Positions 17,738 to 27,062 are shown, numbered from the stretch's first letter. The stretch is DNA of 64,000 nucleotides from Gemmatimonas sp. (GCA_025361705.1 JANYJW010000013.1:24572-88571); one strand, 5' to 3'. The notes: a model not told the origin generated them from the sequence alone. Program-made: numbers and translations.

Positions 17738-17836
17738 ACGGGGGACGGGAGACGAGAGAGTACTGCCAGGTCCTTGCGCTGCGTTCCACAGTCACTCCCG
17801 TCTCCCGTCGCTCGTCTGTTCTTCTCGTCCCCCGTC
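17730..17836. repeat. Heptamer repeat, inverted pair (locus B)
   Basis: Left arm 17730-17757 is GACGGTA, GACGGGG, GACGGGA, GACGAGA. Right arm 17794-17836 is the inverted motif, ACTCCCG, TCTCCCG, TCGCTCG and degenerate units ending TCCCCCG. The spacer is 36 bases. The left arm contains the TAG stop of the upstream permease. The unit order of the left arm closely resembles that of locus E. Confidence 0.88.
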
Positions 17837-17862
17837 ATCAGTTCACGCAGGCCGAGGATTGT

Positions 17863-19107
17863 ATGAAGAAACTCAGTTCTACCCAGTGGATCGCCATCGC
17901 GATGGTCACCGGCATTCTGATCGGCTATTTCTTTCCGGCCGCCGAGAACCCGAACCTGTTGATTGCGGCGAAGGCGACGAGCGCCGTGTTCCTCCGGATG
18001 ATCAAGTCGCTCATCGTGCCGCTGCTCTTCTCGACGCTGGTGGTTGGCATCGCGGGGCACGGCGACGACATGAAGAAAGTGGGGCGGCTGGCGTTCCGTT
18101 CGATCGTCTATTTTGAAGTCGTCACGACCCTCGCGCTCTTCCTGGGCCTCGGCGCCGTGAACCTCATCCGCCCTGGCGACGGCATCGACCTGAGCGTGGC
18201 GACGGCCGACAAGGCGAACGAACTGGCCCAGACGAAGATCACGTTCGGCGGAGTCATTGAGCACATGGTGCCGCAGAGCTTCTTCGAGGCGGCGACGCAC
18301 AACGAAGTGCTGCAGATCGTCTTCTTCGCCATCCTCTTCTCGGTGGGCCTCTCGCGCGTGCAGGGGAAGCCCAAGCAGTTCATGCTCGACTTCTGCGGGT
18401 CGCTGAGCGAGGTGATGTTCAAGTTCACGGGCATCGTGATGGCCTTTGCGCCGTTCGGCATCGGGGCGGCCATTGCCGTGACGGTGGGGACGAGCGGCCT
18501 TGGCGTGCTGAAGAGCCTTGGCATGCTGGTGCTGACGCTGTACGGCACGCTGGCCGTGTTCATCGTGGCGGTGCTGATTCCCATCGCATTGCTGGCCCGC
18601 ATTCCGATTCGCCGGTTCTGGAGCTTCATCAAGGAACCGTGGCTCATTGCGTTCTCCACGGCCTCGTCGGAAGCGGCGCTGCCGCGCGCCTTCGAGCAGC
18701 TCGAGAAGTTCGGACTGCCCAAGCGCATCATCGCCTTCGTGCTACCCACGGGGTACTCGTTCAACCTGGACGGGTCGACGCTGTACCTGGCCATCGCGGC
18801 AGTGTTTGCGGCGCAGGCGGGGCGTGTCGAGATGACGTTCGGCCAGCAACTGCTCATGATGCTGACCCTGATGCTGACGTCCAAGGGCGTGGCGGCCGTC
18901 CCGCGTGCGTCGCTGGTGATCCTGTCTGGCGCGCTGGCGATGTTCGGGCTGCCGCTCGAGGCCGTGGCCGTGATCCTTGGCGTCGACGCCATCATGGACA
19001 TGGCACGCACGTCGATCAACCTCGTGGGCAACTGCCTGGCCACGGCCGTGATGGCCCGGTGGGAGGGAGAGTTCCCGGACGAGACGCCGGTTGACGTGGC
19101 GGCGTGA
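17863..19107 (+). CDS. Dicarboxylate/amino-acid:cation symporter (SLC1/DctA-GltP family)
   Basis: 414 residues, inner membrane. Diagnostic elements are the serine-rich re-entrant loop STASSEAALPRAFEQLEKFG (about 262-281), the NLDGSTLYLAIA motif (about 303) and the C-terminal DAIMDMARTSINLVGNC (about 376-392). It couples uptake of C4-dicarboxylates or acidic/neutral amino acids to Na+ or H+. A GAGGA precedes the ATG by about 7 bases. A hairpin just after the stop closes the unit. With the two upstream APC permeases it makes an amino-acid uptake block. Confidence 0.95.
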   Translation: MKKLSSTQWIAIAMVTGILIGYFFPAAENPNLLIAAKATSAVFLRMIKSLIVPLLFSTLVVGIAGHGDDMKKVGRLAFRSIVYFEVVTTLALFLGLGAVNLIRPGDGIDLSVATADKANELAQTKITFGGVIEHMVPQSFFEAATHNEVLQIVFFAILFSVGLSRVQGKPKQFMLDFCGSLSEVMFKFTGIVMAFAPFGIGAAIAVTVGTSGLGVLKSLGMLVLTLYGTLAVFIVAVLIPIALLARIPIRRFWSFIKEPWLIAFSTASSEAALPRAFEQLEKFGLPKRIIAFVLPTGYSFNLDGSTLYLAIAAVFAAQAGRVEMTFGQQLLMMLTLMLTSKGVAAVPRASLVILSGALAMFGLPLEAVAVILGVDAIMDMARTSINLVGNCLATAVMARWEGEFPDETPVDVAA

Positions 19108-19116
19108 CGCGGCAGC

Positions 19117-19140
19117 GGTGCGCGCCTGACGGCGCGCACC
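19117..19140 (+). terminator. Terminator-like hairpin after the symporter
   Basis: A perfect 10-bp stem (GGTGCGCGCC at 19117-19126, GGCGCGCACC at 19131-19140) with loop TGAC. No T-run follows. It lies 10 bases after the symporter stop and before the likely start of the next gene. Confidence 0.65.
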
Positions 19141-19163
19141 ACCCGCCGGTAGCTTCCGATCTC

Positions 19164-20195
19164 GTGCCACTCGACTCCGCCTCCGACTCTCCGCACGCCG
19201 ACCGGCTGCTCGTCGTCATCGGTGCGGTGAGCGGTGCGTGCGTGGCGCTCGCGCGGCTTGCGTCCGCCAGCGGTGCGACGGGGACGTCGTGGCTCATGGT
19301 GCTCCTGCAGGCGGCCGTGGCCGCGCAGGGTGGCGCCGCGGTGTTGTGGGTCGTGCGCGGCGGGCTGCGCTGGCTCGTGGGGTGGGGCACGGCATCGCAC
19401 GCCGTGCGCGCGGCGTACACTCGCACCGACACGCCAACGTACACGGTCTTCCTGCTCACGCTGGCGACTGCCGCGGGTGTGCAACTCGTGGCGCCGGCGG
19501 TGTGGACGCTGCTGGGGCTCTTTGTCGCGGCGCAGGCGTGGGTGGTGCGCCGAGCTCTCCCCGCGCGGTCGCGCGCTGCCGGAACGGTGCGGGCCGGCGC
19601 GGTGATGGCGCTGTGCGCGGTGTCCGGGTGCGCCGCGCTCATGTACCAGGGGATCTGGCAGCGCGCGCTGGCGCGGTACGTAGGGGTCGAACAGGGACCG
19701 GCGACGGCGTTCGCGCTGATCCTGCTGGTCGCCGTGAGCGTGGGCGTGGTGGCGGGCGGCCGTCTCGCGCGCGCGGCTTCGTCGCGGTTGCCGATGGTGC
19801 TTGCTGTCCTCGAAGGCGGCGTCGCGGCGTTCGGTGCATGCAGCCTGCCGCTGATAGGTCGTGTGGGGGCCGCCGCCGATGGATCGCTGGCCGTGACCGT
19901 CGCCGTCATCAGTGCCGTGCTTGCACTGCCGGCATTCTTGATGGGCGCCACGCTTCCGGTGCTGGTGCAGTGGCTGGCGCCGTCGGAGCGGGGCACGGTG
20001 CGCGCCGTGTCGCGCGTGTTCGGCGCGAGCGCGCTGGGCGCGGCTGCGGCGTGCTTCGTGTCCGTCGACCTGCTCTTTGCCTTCACGGGATTGCGCGGCG
20101 CGACGTGGGTTGCGGTGTCCGCGAATCTGGCCGTGGCCATTGCGGCGCTGTGGATCGGCGCGCGACGTGCGTCACTGGAGGCGCTCCGTGTCTGA
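19164..20195 (+). CDS. Polytopic membrane protein, N-terminal half of a spermidine-synthase-like (MFS-type) fusion
   Basis: 343 residues from GTG 19164, chosen because the upstream in-frame ATG at 19104 would read through the symporter terminator hairpin. About nine hydrophobic helices are visible. The region from about 155 (CAALMYQGIWQRALARYVG) to about 290 (PAFLMGATLPVLVQWL) matches the first membrane segment found in large fused membrane/spermidine-synthase proteins. The second membrane segment and the transferase-fold domain are in the next gene, overlapping by 8 bp. The pair therefore looks like one such protein encoded by two genes. Confidence 0.72.
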   Translation: MPLDSASDSPHADRLLVVIGAVSGACVALARLASASGATGTSWLMVLLQAAVAAQGGAAVLWVVRGGLRWLVGWGTASHAVRAAYTRTDTPTYTVFLLTLATAAGVQLVAPAVWTLLGLFVAAQAWVVRRALPARSRAAGTVRAGAVMALCAVSGCAALMYQGIWQRALARYVGVEQGPATAFALILLVAVSVGVVAGGRLARAASSRLPMVLAVLEGGVAAFGACSLPLIGRVGAAADGSLAVTVAVISAVLALPAFLMGATLPVLVQWLAPSERGTVRAVSRVFGASALGAAAACFVSVDLLFAFTGLRGATWVAVSANLAVAIAALWIGARRASLEALRV

Positions 20196-21777
20196 GTCGC
20201 ATCCGGTGTCGTCGCGCCAGCTGGCGTTGTTCGCTGCCGCCGCTGGCTTCGTGGCGGCGAGCGACCAGCTGCTGTGGAGCCGGGTGATCGCGAGCGCCAA
20301 CGACAATCGCCCCGAGACGCAGGCACATGCCCTCGGCGTCTTTCTGCTCGGCCTCGCCATGGGCAGCTTTCTGGCGCGTCCGCTGCAGGCGCGCCTCGCA
20401 ATGGGGACGTTGCGCCTGGCCGGGCTGCTCATGGCGGTGTCGGGCGCAGTGTTCTTTGTCGCGATGCCGGTGGGCGCGGCGGCGGTCGCGCGCGACGCGG
20501 CAGCCGGCCGGATGGTATTGCTTGCCGGCGCGGCGCTCACGGCAGTCGCCCTTGGTGCCGTCCTTCCGCTGCTCTGCGCGGTGGCCGCGGCGCTCGCTCC
20601 GCCAAGCAACACCGCGTGGGCGCGCATAGTCCTGGCGCACCTGCTGGGGGCCGCGTCGGCCCCGCTGCTCACCGGGTACGTGCTGCTCGACCTCGAGACG
20701 CTCGAGCACGCCGTGCTCGTCATCACGGTGGCGGCGCTCGCGTTGGCGCAGGCGTGCTGGCTCGTTGCGGCCGAGCGCCCCCGCCGCGCCGGGGTCACGG
20801 TGCTCGCACTCGGCGCGCTGCTGGCCCTTTGCACGCAGGAGAGGCTCTTTGCGCCCTTCCTGACGCGCATTCACTTCGGTCCCGACGCGCGGGACGCCAC
20901 CTACCAGTATTTGGCGCAGGGGCGCGACGGCATTGTCGGCGCCATGCGGGACGGCCGCGAGTACGCCGATGGCGTGTACGACGGGGCCTTTTCGCTCGAT
21001 GCCATCGGCAACGCGGGGCAGATCGGGCGCGCGTATTTTGTGCCGGCGCTGCGCCACCCGCGGCGCGTGCTGCTGATTGGGCTGGGCACCGGCGCGTGGG
21101 CGCGGATCATCGCTGACACGCGCGGGGTCGATTCGCTCACGATCATCGAGGCGAATCCGGCGACGGTCGATCTGCTGTGGCGCTACCCCGACATCGCGGG
21201 CGTGCTCGACGAGCCGCGCGTGCGGTTGCACTTCGGCGATGCGCGGCGCTGGCTCGCATCGCACCGCGAACGCCACTTCGATGTGATCGTGATGAACGGC
21301 CCGTGGCACTGGCGCGCCGGCGCCACGCATTTGTTGTCGGCGGAGTTCCTTGGTGAACTCCGGGCGCACGTCGACCCGGGCGGCGTGGCGTACTTCAACA
21401 CCACCGGGTCGCTCGATGTGCTGTACACGGCGGCTGGCGTGTGGCGGCACGTGATTCGTGTCTCGAACTTCGCGGCGGCCAGTGACGCGCCGTTGACGGC
21501 CACGCGCGAGGAACGCCGTGCGGCGCTGCTGACGGTCACCGGCCCCGACAGTGCACCGCGCATTCGCGGGGCGCACGCCGCGGAGGCCCTCGACGCGATC
21601 CTCGATGCCGCCAGCGGCGAGCTGGCGCCGGCTTTGCGTCGCGCGAATGACCTCTGGAACATCACGGATGACAACATGGCCTCCGAGTTCAAGACGAACG
21701 GGGCTGGCATCTGGTGGCGCGCGTTGCCCGCGCGCCTTTGGCGCCCCGACCGCGCGTGGCCGACGATCCTCTTTTGA
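20188..21777 (+). CDS. Membrane protein with C-terminal spermidine-synthase-like (Rossmann) domain
   Basis: 529 residues from GTG 20188, overlapping the previous stop by 8 bp. Residues about 10-215 contain six or seven membrane helices. From about 285 a Rossmann domain follows: RRVLLIGLGTGAWARII (glycine-rich nucleotide loop, about 292-308), SLTIIEANPATVDLL (acidic ribose-binding end of strand 2) and FDVIVMNGPWHWRAG (about 365). Aminopropyltransferases usually have D-x-x-D/E at the last site (DVIxxDxxDP). Here it is MNGPWH, so normal polyamine synthesis is doubtful and another substrate is likely. Confidence 0.75.
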   Translation: MSESHPVSSRQLALFAAAAGFVAASDQLLWSRVIASANDNRPETQAHALGVFLLGLAMGSFLARPLQARLAMGTLRLAGLLMAVSGAVFFVAMPVGAAAVARDAAAGRMVLLAGAALTAVALGAVLPLLCAVAAALAPPSNTAWARIVLAHLLGAASAPLLTGYVLLDLETLEHAVLVITVAALALAQACWLVAAERPRRAGVTVLALGALLALCTQERLFAPFLTRIHFGPDARDATYQYLAQGRDGIVGAMRDGREYADGVYDGAFSLDAIGNAGQIGRAYFVPALRHPRRVLLIGLGTGAWARIIADTRGVDSLTIIEANPATVDLLWRYPDIAGVLDEPRVRLHFGDARRWLASHRERHFDVIVMNGPWHWRAGATHLLSAEFLGELRAHVDPGGVAYFNTTGSLDVLYTAAGVWRHVIRVSNFAAASDAPLTATREERRAALLTVTGPDSAPRIRGAHAAEALDAILDAASGELAPALRRANDLWNITDDNMASEFKTNGAGIWWRALPARLWRPDRAWPTILF

Positions 21778-24143
21778 CGCCCGGCGAACCGACGCCTGTC
21801 GAGCGAACGCCGGCCACGGAGCACCGGTCGCGCAACACGCGGGTGCATCTTGCGGTGCAGGCGGCATGTGCCGTCTTCGCATTCACGACCATGGTGCAGG
21901 CGCAGCTCTTCGTGCGCTTCGTGACACCGGCGGGCACCGGGGACTGGCCGGTCACCACCTTCCTGCTGGCGCTGCCGTTCCTGCAGTGGCAGACGCTCAT
22001 CGTCGCGATGCTGGTGGGCGGCGTGGTGTATGCCGGTACGCGCCGGCGTTCGTGGGCGGGCGGGGCGTGGTTCACGGTGGTGGCGGTGCTGGTGCTGGTG
22101 GCGTTCGACCAGCTGGTGTTCAAGCGCTTTCACGACCACATGACGCTGTCACAGACGGACGGTGGCATGCTGGACCTCGGGGTCGCCATTCCCCGCCTGC
22201 TTGGCTCCGCGGCCAGCGACGCCGACTGGATGACGTACGTCAACTTCGGGATGCTCACGCTGGTGCTCGCCCGGTTGTATCGGCTGCTCGTGGCGCGGGC
22301 CTACGTGCCGGCGGCGTCGGCGCCGAGGATGGCGACGCTGCTCGTGGCGGTGGGGACGTACGCGGCGCTCGCGGTGCCCGTGGTGCGCAACGTCCGTGAC
22401 CGGTACGAGCTCGACCGCTTTCCGCTGCTCGGTCTCTTGTGGGCCGAGCCCGACGCGGTGGCGGTACCGCGCGTGCCCATGGCGCGCGGACCCGAACTGT
22501 TTCAGCTGCGCGACGAGGACTGGCGGGGCGATGCCATCGAGGACACGGCGCTGGCGGTGCGCGCGGCGGCGCTCCGCAACGCGCGCCGGCGCAACGTGCT
22601 CTTCATCGTGCTCGAGTCGGTGGGGGCGCACCAACTCCTTCCCGACGGCCGGCCAGATCCCGCGGTGACCCCCAATCTCGCGCGGCTCGCCGGCGACGCG
22701 TTGCTCTTTCCCAACCTCTACGGGGTGTATCCGGCCACGACGCGCGCGCACGTGCCCATCCTGACCGGGGGGCGCGCCATCACGTGGGGAAGTGTCGGCG
22801 ACGAGTTGACGCTGCCGCTGCGGGCGCCGACGCTCATCGGTACGCTGCGTGCCGCGGGGTATCGCACCGGGCTCTTTGCCGCGCCCGACCTGCGGTTCGG
22901 GTACGTGCGCGAGTTCTATCAGACGATGCCGTGGGACACGGTCGTGCACTATCAGGACGGCACGCCCACGCTCGACAAGGAGCAGGAGATTCACTCGTGG
23001 GGCGTCAACGAGGACGCGGTGCGGCCCTCGGTGATGCAGTGGATCCGGCGCGCCGACGGCGCCGGGCGCCCGTTTTTCGTGGAGTTCCAGACCATCGCGA
23101 CGCACCATCCCTATGGCACGTGGGGCGGTGACGTGGGACCCGACGCGGGTGAAGATGACGCGTCACGATACCGCAATGCGCTGCACTACACCGACGCCGC
23201 CATCGGTCGACTGCTGGAGGATCTTCGCGCGAGCGGCGTGCTCGATCAGACGCTCGTCGTGATCACGGGCGACCACGGCGAGGCGTTCGCGGACCTGCAC
23301 GAGGACAACTGGGTACACCGCAACCGGCTGTACGACGAGAACATCCGCAACTTCATGTTCGTCGCCGCACCGGGACTTGGCGGAGGACCCATGGTGTCGC
23401 GGCGCCTCGGCCAGCACGGCGACGTGATGCCCACCCTGCTGTCGTTGCTTGGCGTGGCGCTGCCGGCGGTGCCTGGACAGGACCTCACGTCGCCCGCGTA
23501 CCGCGCTCGCATCGAGTACTTCCACAAGGACGCACGCCCCGCCCAGTTCGGCCTGCGCGACGGCCGGTGGAAGTACATCGCCCAGCTCGATGGGCGGCAG
23601 CCCGAGTTGTATGACCTGACGCGCGATCCCACCGAGCAGCAGAACCTCGCGTCGCACCACCTCGACCGCGTGCGCATGTACCGCGAGCTGGCGGCCAACT
23701 GGTACGTGTCGACCAACTACGAGTACTCCAGGCTGCTCGCCGGCTACGACACGACACGCCGCCGCGTGGTGACCATCGCCAACTATGCGCGCGTCGAGCC
23801 GCCGCAGTTGCGCGTCGGACGTTTTGCGCGAGGCGAGGGCGGCGGCTTCGTCGAGACACCGGTGATGGCGCCCAACGCGCCGGTGTACGTGTGGAACCGG
23901 TGGAGCTTCCTTCCCGACGACATCGACGTGCGCATTCGCGTCGTCTCGCCGCGCCGTGTCGTGCACGAGTATGACTTCCACATCTCGGCCGACTGGGAAG
24001 TCAGCTGGTACCATCCCGGGCTCGACGACGCCAAGGAGGAGGGGGTGTGGGAGGTCAGCATCTGGGCGCGCGGCGACCGCCTGGCGACCGAACGTTTCGA
24101 GGTGCGACGTTCCGAAGTGCCGGCGATGCGTGATGCCCGGTGA
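21714..24143 (+). CDS. LtaS/sulfatase-fold (alkaline phosphatase superfamily) membrane enzyme
   Basis: Up to 809 residues. Starts are possible at GTG 21714, GTG 21756 or TTG 21774 (the last overlaps the previous stop). About five membrane helices lie in the first 240 residues, then an extracytoplasmic catalytic domain: NVLFIVLESVG (metal Glu), PATTRAHVPILTG (putative Thr nucleophile), VVITGDHGEAF (metal Asp/His). The Thr instead of Cys or Ser at the nucleophile site fits phosphoglycerol or phosphoethanolamine transferases rather than formylglycine sulfatases. The C-terminal 130 residues form an extra beta-rich region. It may modify an envelope polymer. Confidence 0.82.
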   Translation: MARVARAPLAPRPRVADDPLLTPGEPTPVERTPATEHRSRNTRVHLAVQAACAVFAFTTMVQAQLFVRFVTPAGTGDWPVTTFLLALPFLQWQTLIVAMLVGGVVYAGTRRRSWAGGAWFTVVAVLVLVAFDQLVFKRFHDHMTLSQTDGGMLDLGVAIPRLLGSAASDADWMTYVNFGMLTLVLARLYRLLVARAYVPAASAPRMATLLVAVGTYAALAVPVVRNVRDRYELDRFPLLGLLWAEPDAVAVPRVPMARGPELFQLRDEDWRGDAIEDTALAVRAAALRNARRRNVLFIVLESVGAHQLLPDGRPDPAVTPNLARLAGDALLFPNLYGVYPATTRAHVPILTGGRAITWGSVGDELTLPLRAPTLIGTLRAAGYRTGLFAAPDLRFGYVREFYQTMPWDTVVHYQDGTPTLDKEQEIHSWGVNEDAVRPSVMQWIRRADGAGRPFFVEFQTIATHHPYGTWGGDVGPDAGEDDASRYRNALHYTDAAIGRLLEDLRASGVLDQTLVVITGDHGEAFADLHEDNWVHRNRLYDENIRNFMFVAAPGLGGGPMVSRRLGQHGDVMPTLLSLLGVALPAVPGQDLTSPAYRARIEYFHKDARPAQFGLRDGRWKYIAQLDGRQPELYDLTRDPTEQQNLASHHLDRVRMYRELAANWYVSTNYEYSRLLAGYDTTRRRVVTIANYARVEPPQLRVGRFARGEGGGFVETPVMAPNAPVYVWNRWSFLPDDIDVRIRVVSPRRVVHEYDFHISADWEVSWYHPGLDDAKEEGVWEVSIWARGDRLATERFEVRRSEVPAMRDAR

Positions 24144-24230
24144 GGGCCGGTCGTCCATTCGTTGACCGCACCCTGCGGTGGCGGCATGTTTCATGGTTGT
24201 GACGTTCCCATTTCCTTCAGCGCCCACTCA

Positions 24231-24644
24231 GTGACCACCTCCCGGCCGTTCAGGCGAATCCTCGGCACCGCGGCGACACTGGGCGGCGTGCTGATGGCTG
24301 CCTGCGCGCCCGAGCGCATTCCGGGGTCGCCCGTGGCTCAGGGCGATGCGGGCATTGCGTTCCGCGCCGAGCTCGCCACCGCCAACGGGGCCGGCTTGTC
24401 GGTTCGCGGACCGACGTCCGGGGCGTCGTATGGCGGAGGGTCGTCGAGCTCGGCGCGCGGCAAGGCGCTCCTGCTCGGCATGGCGCCGGATCACCTGCCC
24501 GGTGGCAAAGCGTGCGACTGGTTCAACGGCGTCGAGACGCCGGGCCTGGCCAGCGTGGCGCCGCCCGGCTGGGATGTGACGAAGGGCGTCGGCATGGACG
24601 GATGGTTCGAGGCAAACTGCATCGCGCCCGGCGAGGTGCGGTAA
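24231..24644 (+). CDS. Small secreted lipoprotein of unknown function
   Basis: 137 residues from GTG 24231, which gives an ideal lipoprotein signal: TSRPFRR, a hydrophobic core, then lipobox LMAAC near residue 26. Earlier in-frame starts (TTG 24162, ATG 24186) put an atypical tail before the signal. The mature part is Gly/Ser-rich (SYGGGSSSSARGKALL) and ends with WFNGVETPGLASVAPPGWD and two further Cys residues. No family recognised. It follows the LtaS-like gene in the same direction and precedes a strong convergent terminator. Confidence 0.6.
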   Translation: MTTSRPFRRILGTAATLGGVLMAACAPERIPGSPVAQGDAGIAFRAELATANGAGLSVRGPTSGASYGGGSSSSARGKALLLGMAPDHLPGGKACDWFNGVETPGLASVAPPGWDVTKGVGMDGWFEANCIAPGEVR

Positions 24645-24682
24645 GGCATCGCCTTGCGTCAGTCACCGCCATTGAGGCGGAA

Positions 24683-24723
24683 CGACGAGCGCCCTGCCGC
24701 GAACAGCGGCAGGGCGCTCGTCG
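24683..24723. terminator. Bidirectional terminator hairpin between convergent genes
   Basis: A perfect 18-bp stem (24683-24700 with 24706-24723) closes a 5-base loop, GAACA. It lies between the lipoprotein gene (plus strand) and the S9 peptidase gene (minus strand), 20 bases from the peptidase stop codon. No long T-run is present on either side. Confidence 0.8.
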
Positions 24724-24743
24724 CATCACCGCACGGGGGCTCG

Positions 24744-27062
24744 TTACGGCGTCATCGTGGGCGGCTTTTCCTTGTTCCACACAAAGCGCCTGAGGAATAA
24801 GTCGGTGCGCTCAAAGGTGTCGATCCAGTTCTTGTGGAGCATCGACTCGTGCACGTCATCAGGGATCACGGTCAGTTCGTAGTAGACGCCGCGCGCGCGC
24901 AGCAGCTGCACGAGGCCAACCATCTGGGCGAAGTCCACATTGCGATCATCGTCGCCTTGCACGAGCAGCACCGGCGACTTCCATCCGTCAATGGCGCCGA
25001 CCGCCGACGACTTGAATGACAACGCGGCGGTGTCGAGCGAGCTGCCGTACAGGTGCACGCCGGCGTAATCGACCCCGGCGACAAACAGGTCGCTGTTGCG
25101 CGCGAGCGATTGCGAGACCAGCAGGCCACCGTAGGAGAGGCCCCAGATGCCGAGGCGCGAGGCGTCGACATCGTCGCGACTGCGCAGGTACATCGCGCCC
25201 GCCACCACGTCCTGATACTCGCTGTTGCCCTGCGCCTGCGCGTTGGGCGCGTTCTGGAACGAGCGGCCGTAGCCGATGCCGCGCCGGTAATTGATGGACA
25301 TCACGATGTAGCCTTGCGACGCGAGCCACTGGTTGTACCCGTACGCCCAGTGGTAGAACTGCATGTAGTGGTAGCCCGGGAGCATCTGCCGCACCGGGCC
25401 GCCGTGCACGAAGATCATCGTCGGACGCTTCTCGCCGGGCTTGAGGTCACGAGGCAGGAAGAGCTGATTGCTCACGGCCTGACCGTCGGCGGCCTTGGTC
25501 CAGACGATCTGCGGCTTCACATGGGCATCGCGCGGGAACGCCTTGCCGAGCACGGGGAAGATGGTCTTCGCCTTGTCGGCGCCGGCGGCGACGATGCCCA
25601 CCGAGGCGGGCGTGTTCCAGTCGAAGTAGAGCACGCCGAGCCCCTTGCCCGAGGCGAGGTGCACCGGCGTCACTTCGATGCCCTCGCCGGTGGTGAGCTG
25701 CTGCGGTGCGCCGCCGGCTACCGGCACCGACCAGATGTGCCGGCGCTCGATGTCCTTGGCGTTGGTGGCATACAACAGCGCCTTACCGTCGCCCGACAGC
25801 TCCACGGAACCCGCGCCCTCGATGAGACCATCGGTGGTGGTGAGCAGCACCGGCGCCTTGGCTGGTGCCGCGAGGTCAATCGAGAACCAGCGGTCCCATT
25901 CGTCATTGGGAACGGTCGCCGGAAAGACGACGTGACCCGCCGCGTAACGCATGCCGTTGAGCGTGCCGAATGTCCGGTCGCCGGGCTCGTTGTGCCACAC
26001 TTCCCGGGCAATGCGCGTCGAGCCGTCGGCCACCATCAACGACAGCGTGTAGCCGCCGGGGAAGCGCGCCGTGAAGAAGCCCGGGCGCGCCGCGGCCTGC
26101 GCATTCACCGGCGCCGCGCCACCGCGACCGCCACCACCACCACCACCGCCGCCTCCGCCGAACCCGCCGCCGCACGGCGGGCCAAAGCCACCGTTGCGCA
26201 GACGCTGCAGCGCCTGGGCCACATTGAACGACGCGCCCTGCGGATTGCCGATGCCGCCGCTCCCTTCCTGGTTCTGCGCGCCAAACGGCGTGCCCGGGCG
26301 GCGGGTGAAGACAATCTGCCTGGAGTCACTCGACCAGACGGGATTGCCGTCGCAGTCGACGCTGGGGTCCACGTACGCCAGCGTGCGGGTCTTCACATCG
26401 TAGACGGCGATGAACGCGTGGTTCTCGCGGTCGCTCACGAAGGCAATCTTGCGGCCGTCGGGTGACCACTGCGGATTGCTCTGGCGTCCCCAGGCCGTGA
26501 TGAAGGCCTTGGTGCCGCGGTCCATGGCGCTGCCGGGTTTCACCGGCGTCACCGGCGCGCGATAGATCTGCCCGTCCTTTACGTACAGCACCGCCTTGCC
26601 GTCGGGCGACAGCGCGGGGTTGGCGCCCACGGCCACCTTCCATGCCGGGCCGCCGTTGGTCTTCACGGCCCAGATGGCGCGTTCGGGGCCTTCGGGGTCG
26701 TGCGACGGGTTGGCCACCCAGTCGCGGCCGTTGGTTGCTGAACCGCGCACGAACACCACCACTGAACCATCGTCCGACAGCGTGACGTTGGTGAGGTCGA
26801 TGCCATCGTCGCCCACGAAGTGGGTGAGGTTCACCGGTTTCCACGACGGTGCCGCCGCCGTATACACGTTGCGCATGCCCGCTTCGTAGCTCATCCACGC
26901 CACGCGATCGGTCTTCGCGGCCGAGGTGAGCGAGAGCGGGGACGCGACATTGAAGTACGGCTCAAACTTCGTGCCGGTCTTGAGGTCGGTGCGCTGCGCC
27001 GCAAGCGGCGAGACAGCAACGAGGGCGGCGAGCGCGATCAGCGTGCGGTGCGTGAGCAACAT
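24744..27062 (-). CDS. Secreted S9 family prolyl-oligopeptidase-like peptidase
   Basis: 772 residues with a cleavable signal peptide (about 1-22, ending SPLAAQ). A WD40/PD40-type beta-propeller (about 40-480) carries repeated PDGK and SDDGS motifs. The alpha/beta-hydrolase domain has nucleophile Ser643 in GLSYGG, an acid in VQGDDDR (about 704-706) and His738 in DVHES. It probably degrades oligopeptides in the periplasm. Oddities are a run of about 11 consecutive glycines within a longer Gly-rich insert in the propeller (26100-26210), and a short Ser-to-Asp spacing compared with DPP-IV-like enzymes. A degenerate GACGGGG-type repeat (27070-27085) lies just upstream of its start. Confidence 0.93.
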   Translation of the reverse strand: MLLTHRTLIALAALVAVSPLAAQRTDLKTGTKFEPYFNVASPLSLTSAAKTDRVAWMSYEAGMRNVYTAAAPSWKPVNLTHFVGDDGIDLTNVTLSDDGSVVVFVRGSATNGRDWVANPSHDPEGPERAIWAVKTNGGPAWKVAVGANPALSPDGKAVLYVKDGQIYRAPVTPVKPGSAMDRGTKAFITAWGRQSNPQWSPDGRKIAFVSDRENHAFIAVYDVKTRTLAYVDPSVDCDGNPVWSSDSRQIVFTRRPGTPFGAQNQEGSGGIGNPQGASFNVAQALQRLRNGGFGPPCGGGFGGGGGGGGGGGRGGAAPVNAQAAARPGFFTARFPGGYTLSLMVADGSTRIAREVWHNEPGDRTFGTLNGMRYAAGHVVFPATVPNDEWDRWFSIDLAAPAKAPVLLTTTDGLIEGAGSVELSGDGKALLYATNAKDIERRHIWSVPVAGGAPQQLTTGEGIEVTPVHLASGKGLGVLYFDWNTPASVGIVAAGADKAKTIFPVLGKAFPRDAHVKPQIVWTKAADGQAVSNQLFLPRDLKPGEKRPTMIFVHGGPVRQMLPGYHYMQFYHWAYGYNQWLASQGYIVMSINYRRGIGYGRSFQNAPNAQAQGNSEYQDVVAGAMYLRSRDDVDASRLGIWGLSYGGLLVSQSLARNSDLFVAGVDYAGVHLYGSSLDTAALSFKSSAVGAIDGWKSPVLLVQGDDDRNVDFAQMVGLVQLLRARGVYYELTVIPDDVHESMLHKNWIDTFERTDLFLRRFVWNKEKPPTMTP

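Noticed and set aside
17738..17862. Riboswitch or T-box in front of the symporter
   Set aside because: The only structure is the heptamer inverted pair; no conserved riboswitch core was recognisable.
20188..21777. Annotating this as a working spermidine synthase (speE)
   Set aside because: The acidic catalytic motif is missing (MNGPWH instead of a D-x-x-D/E type), so only a fold-level name is justified.
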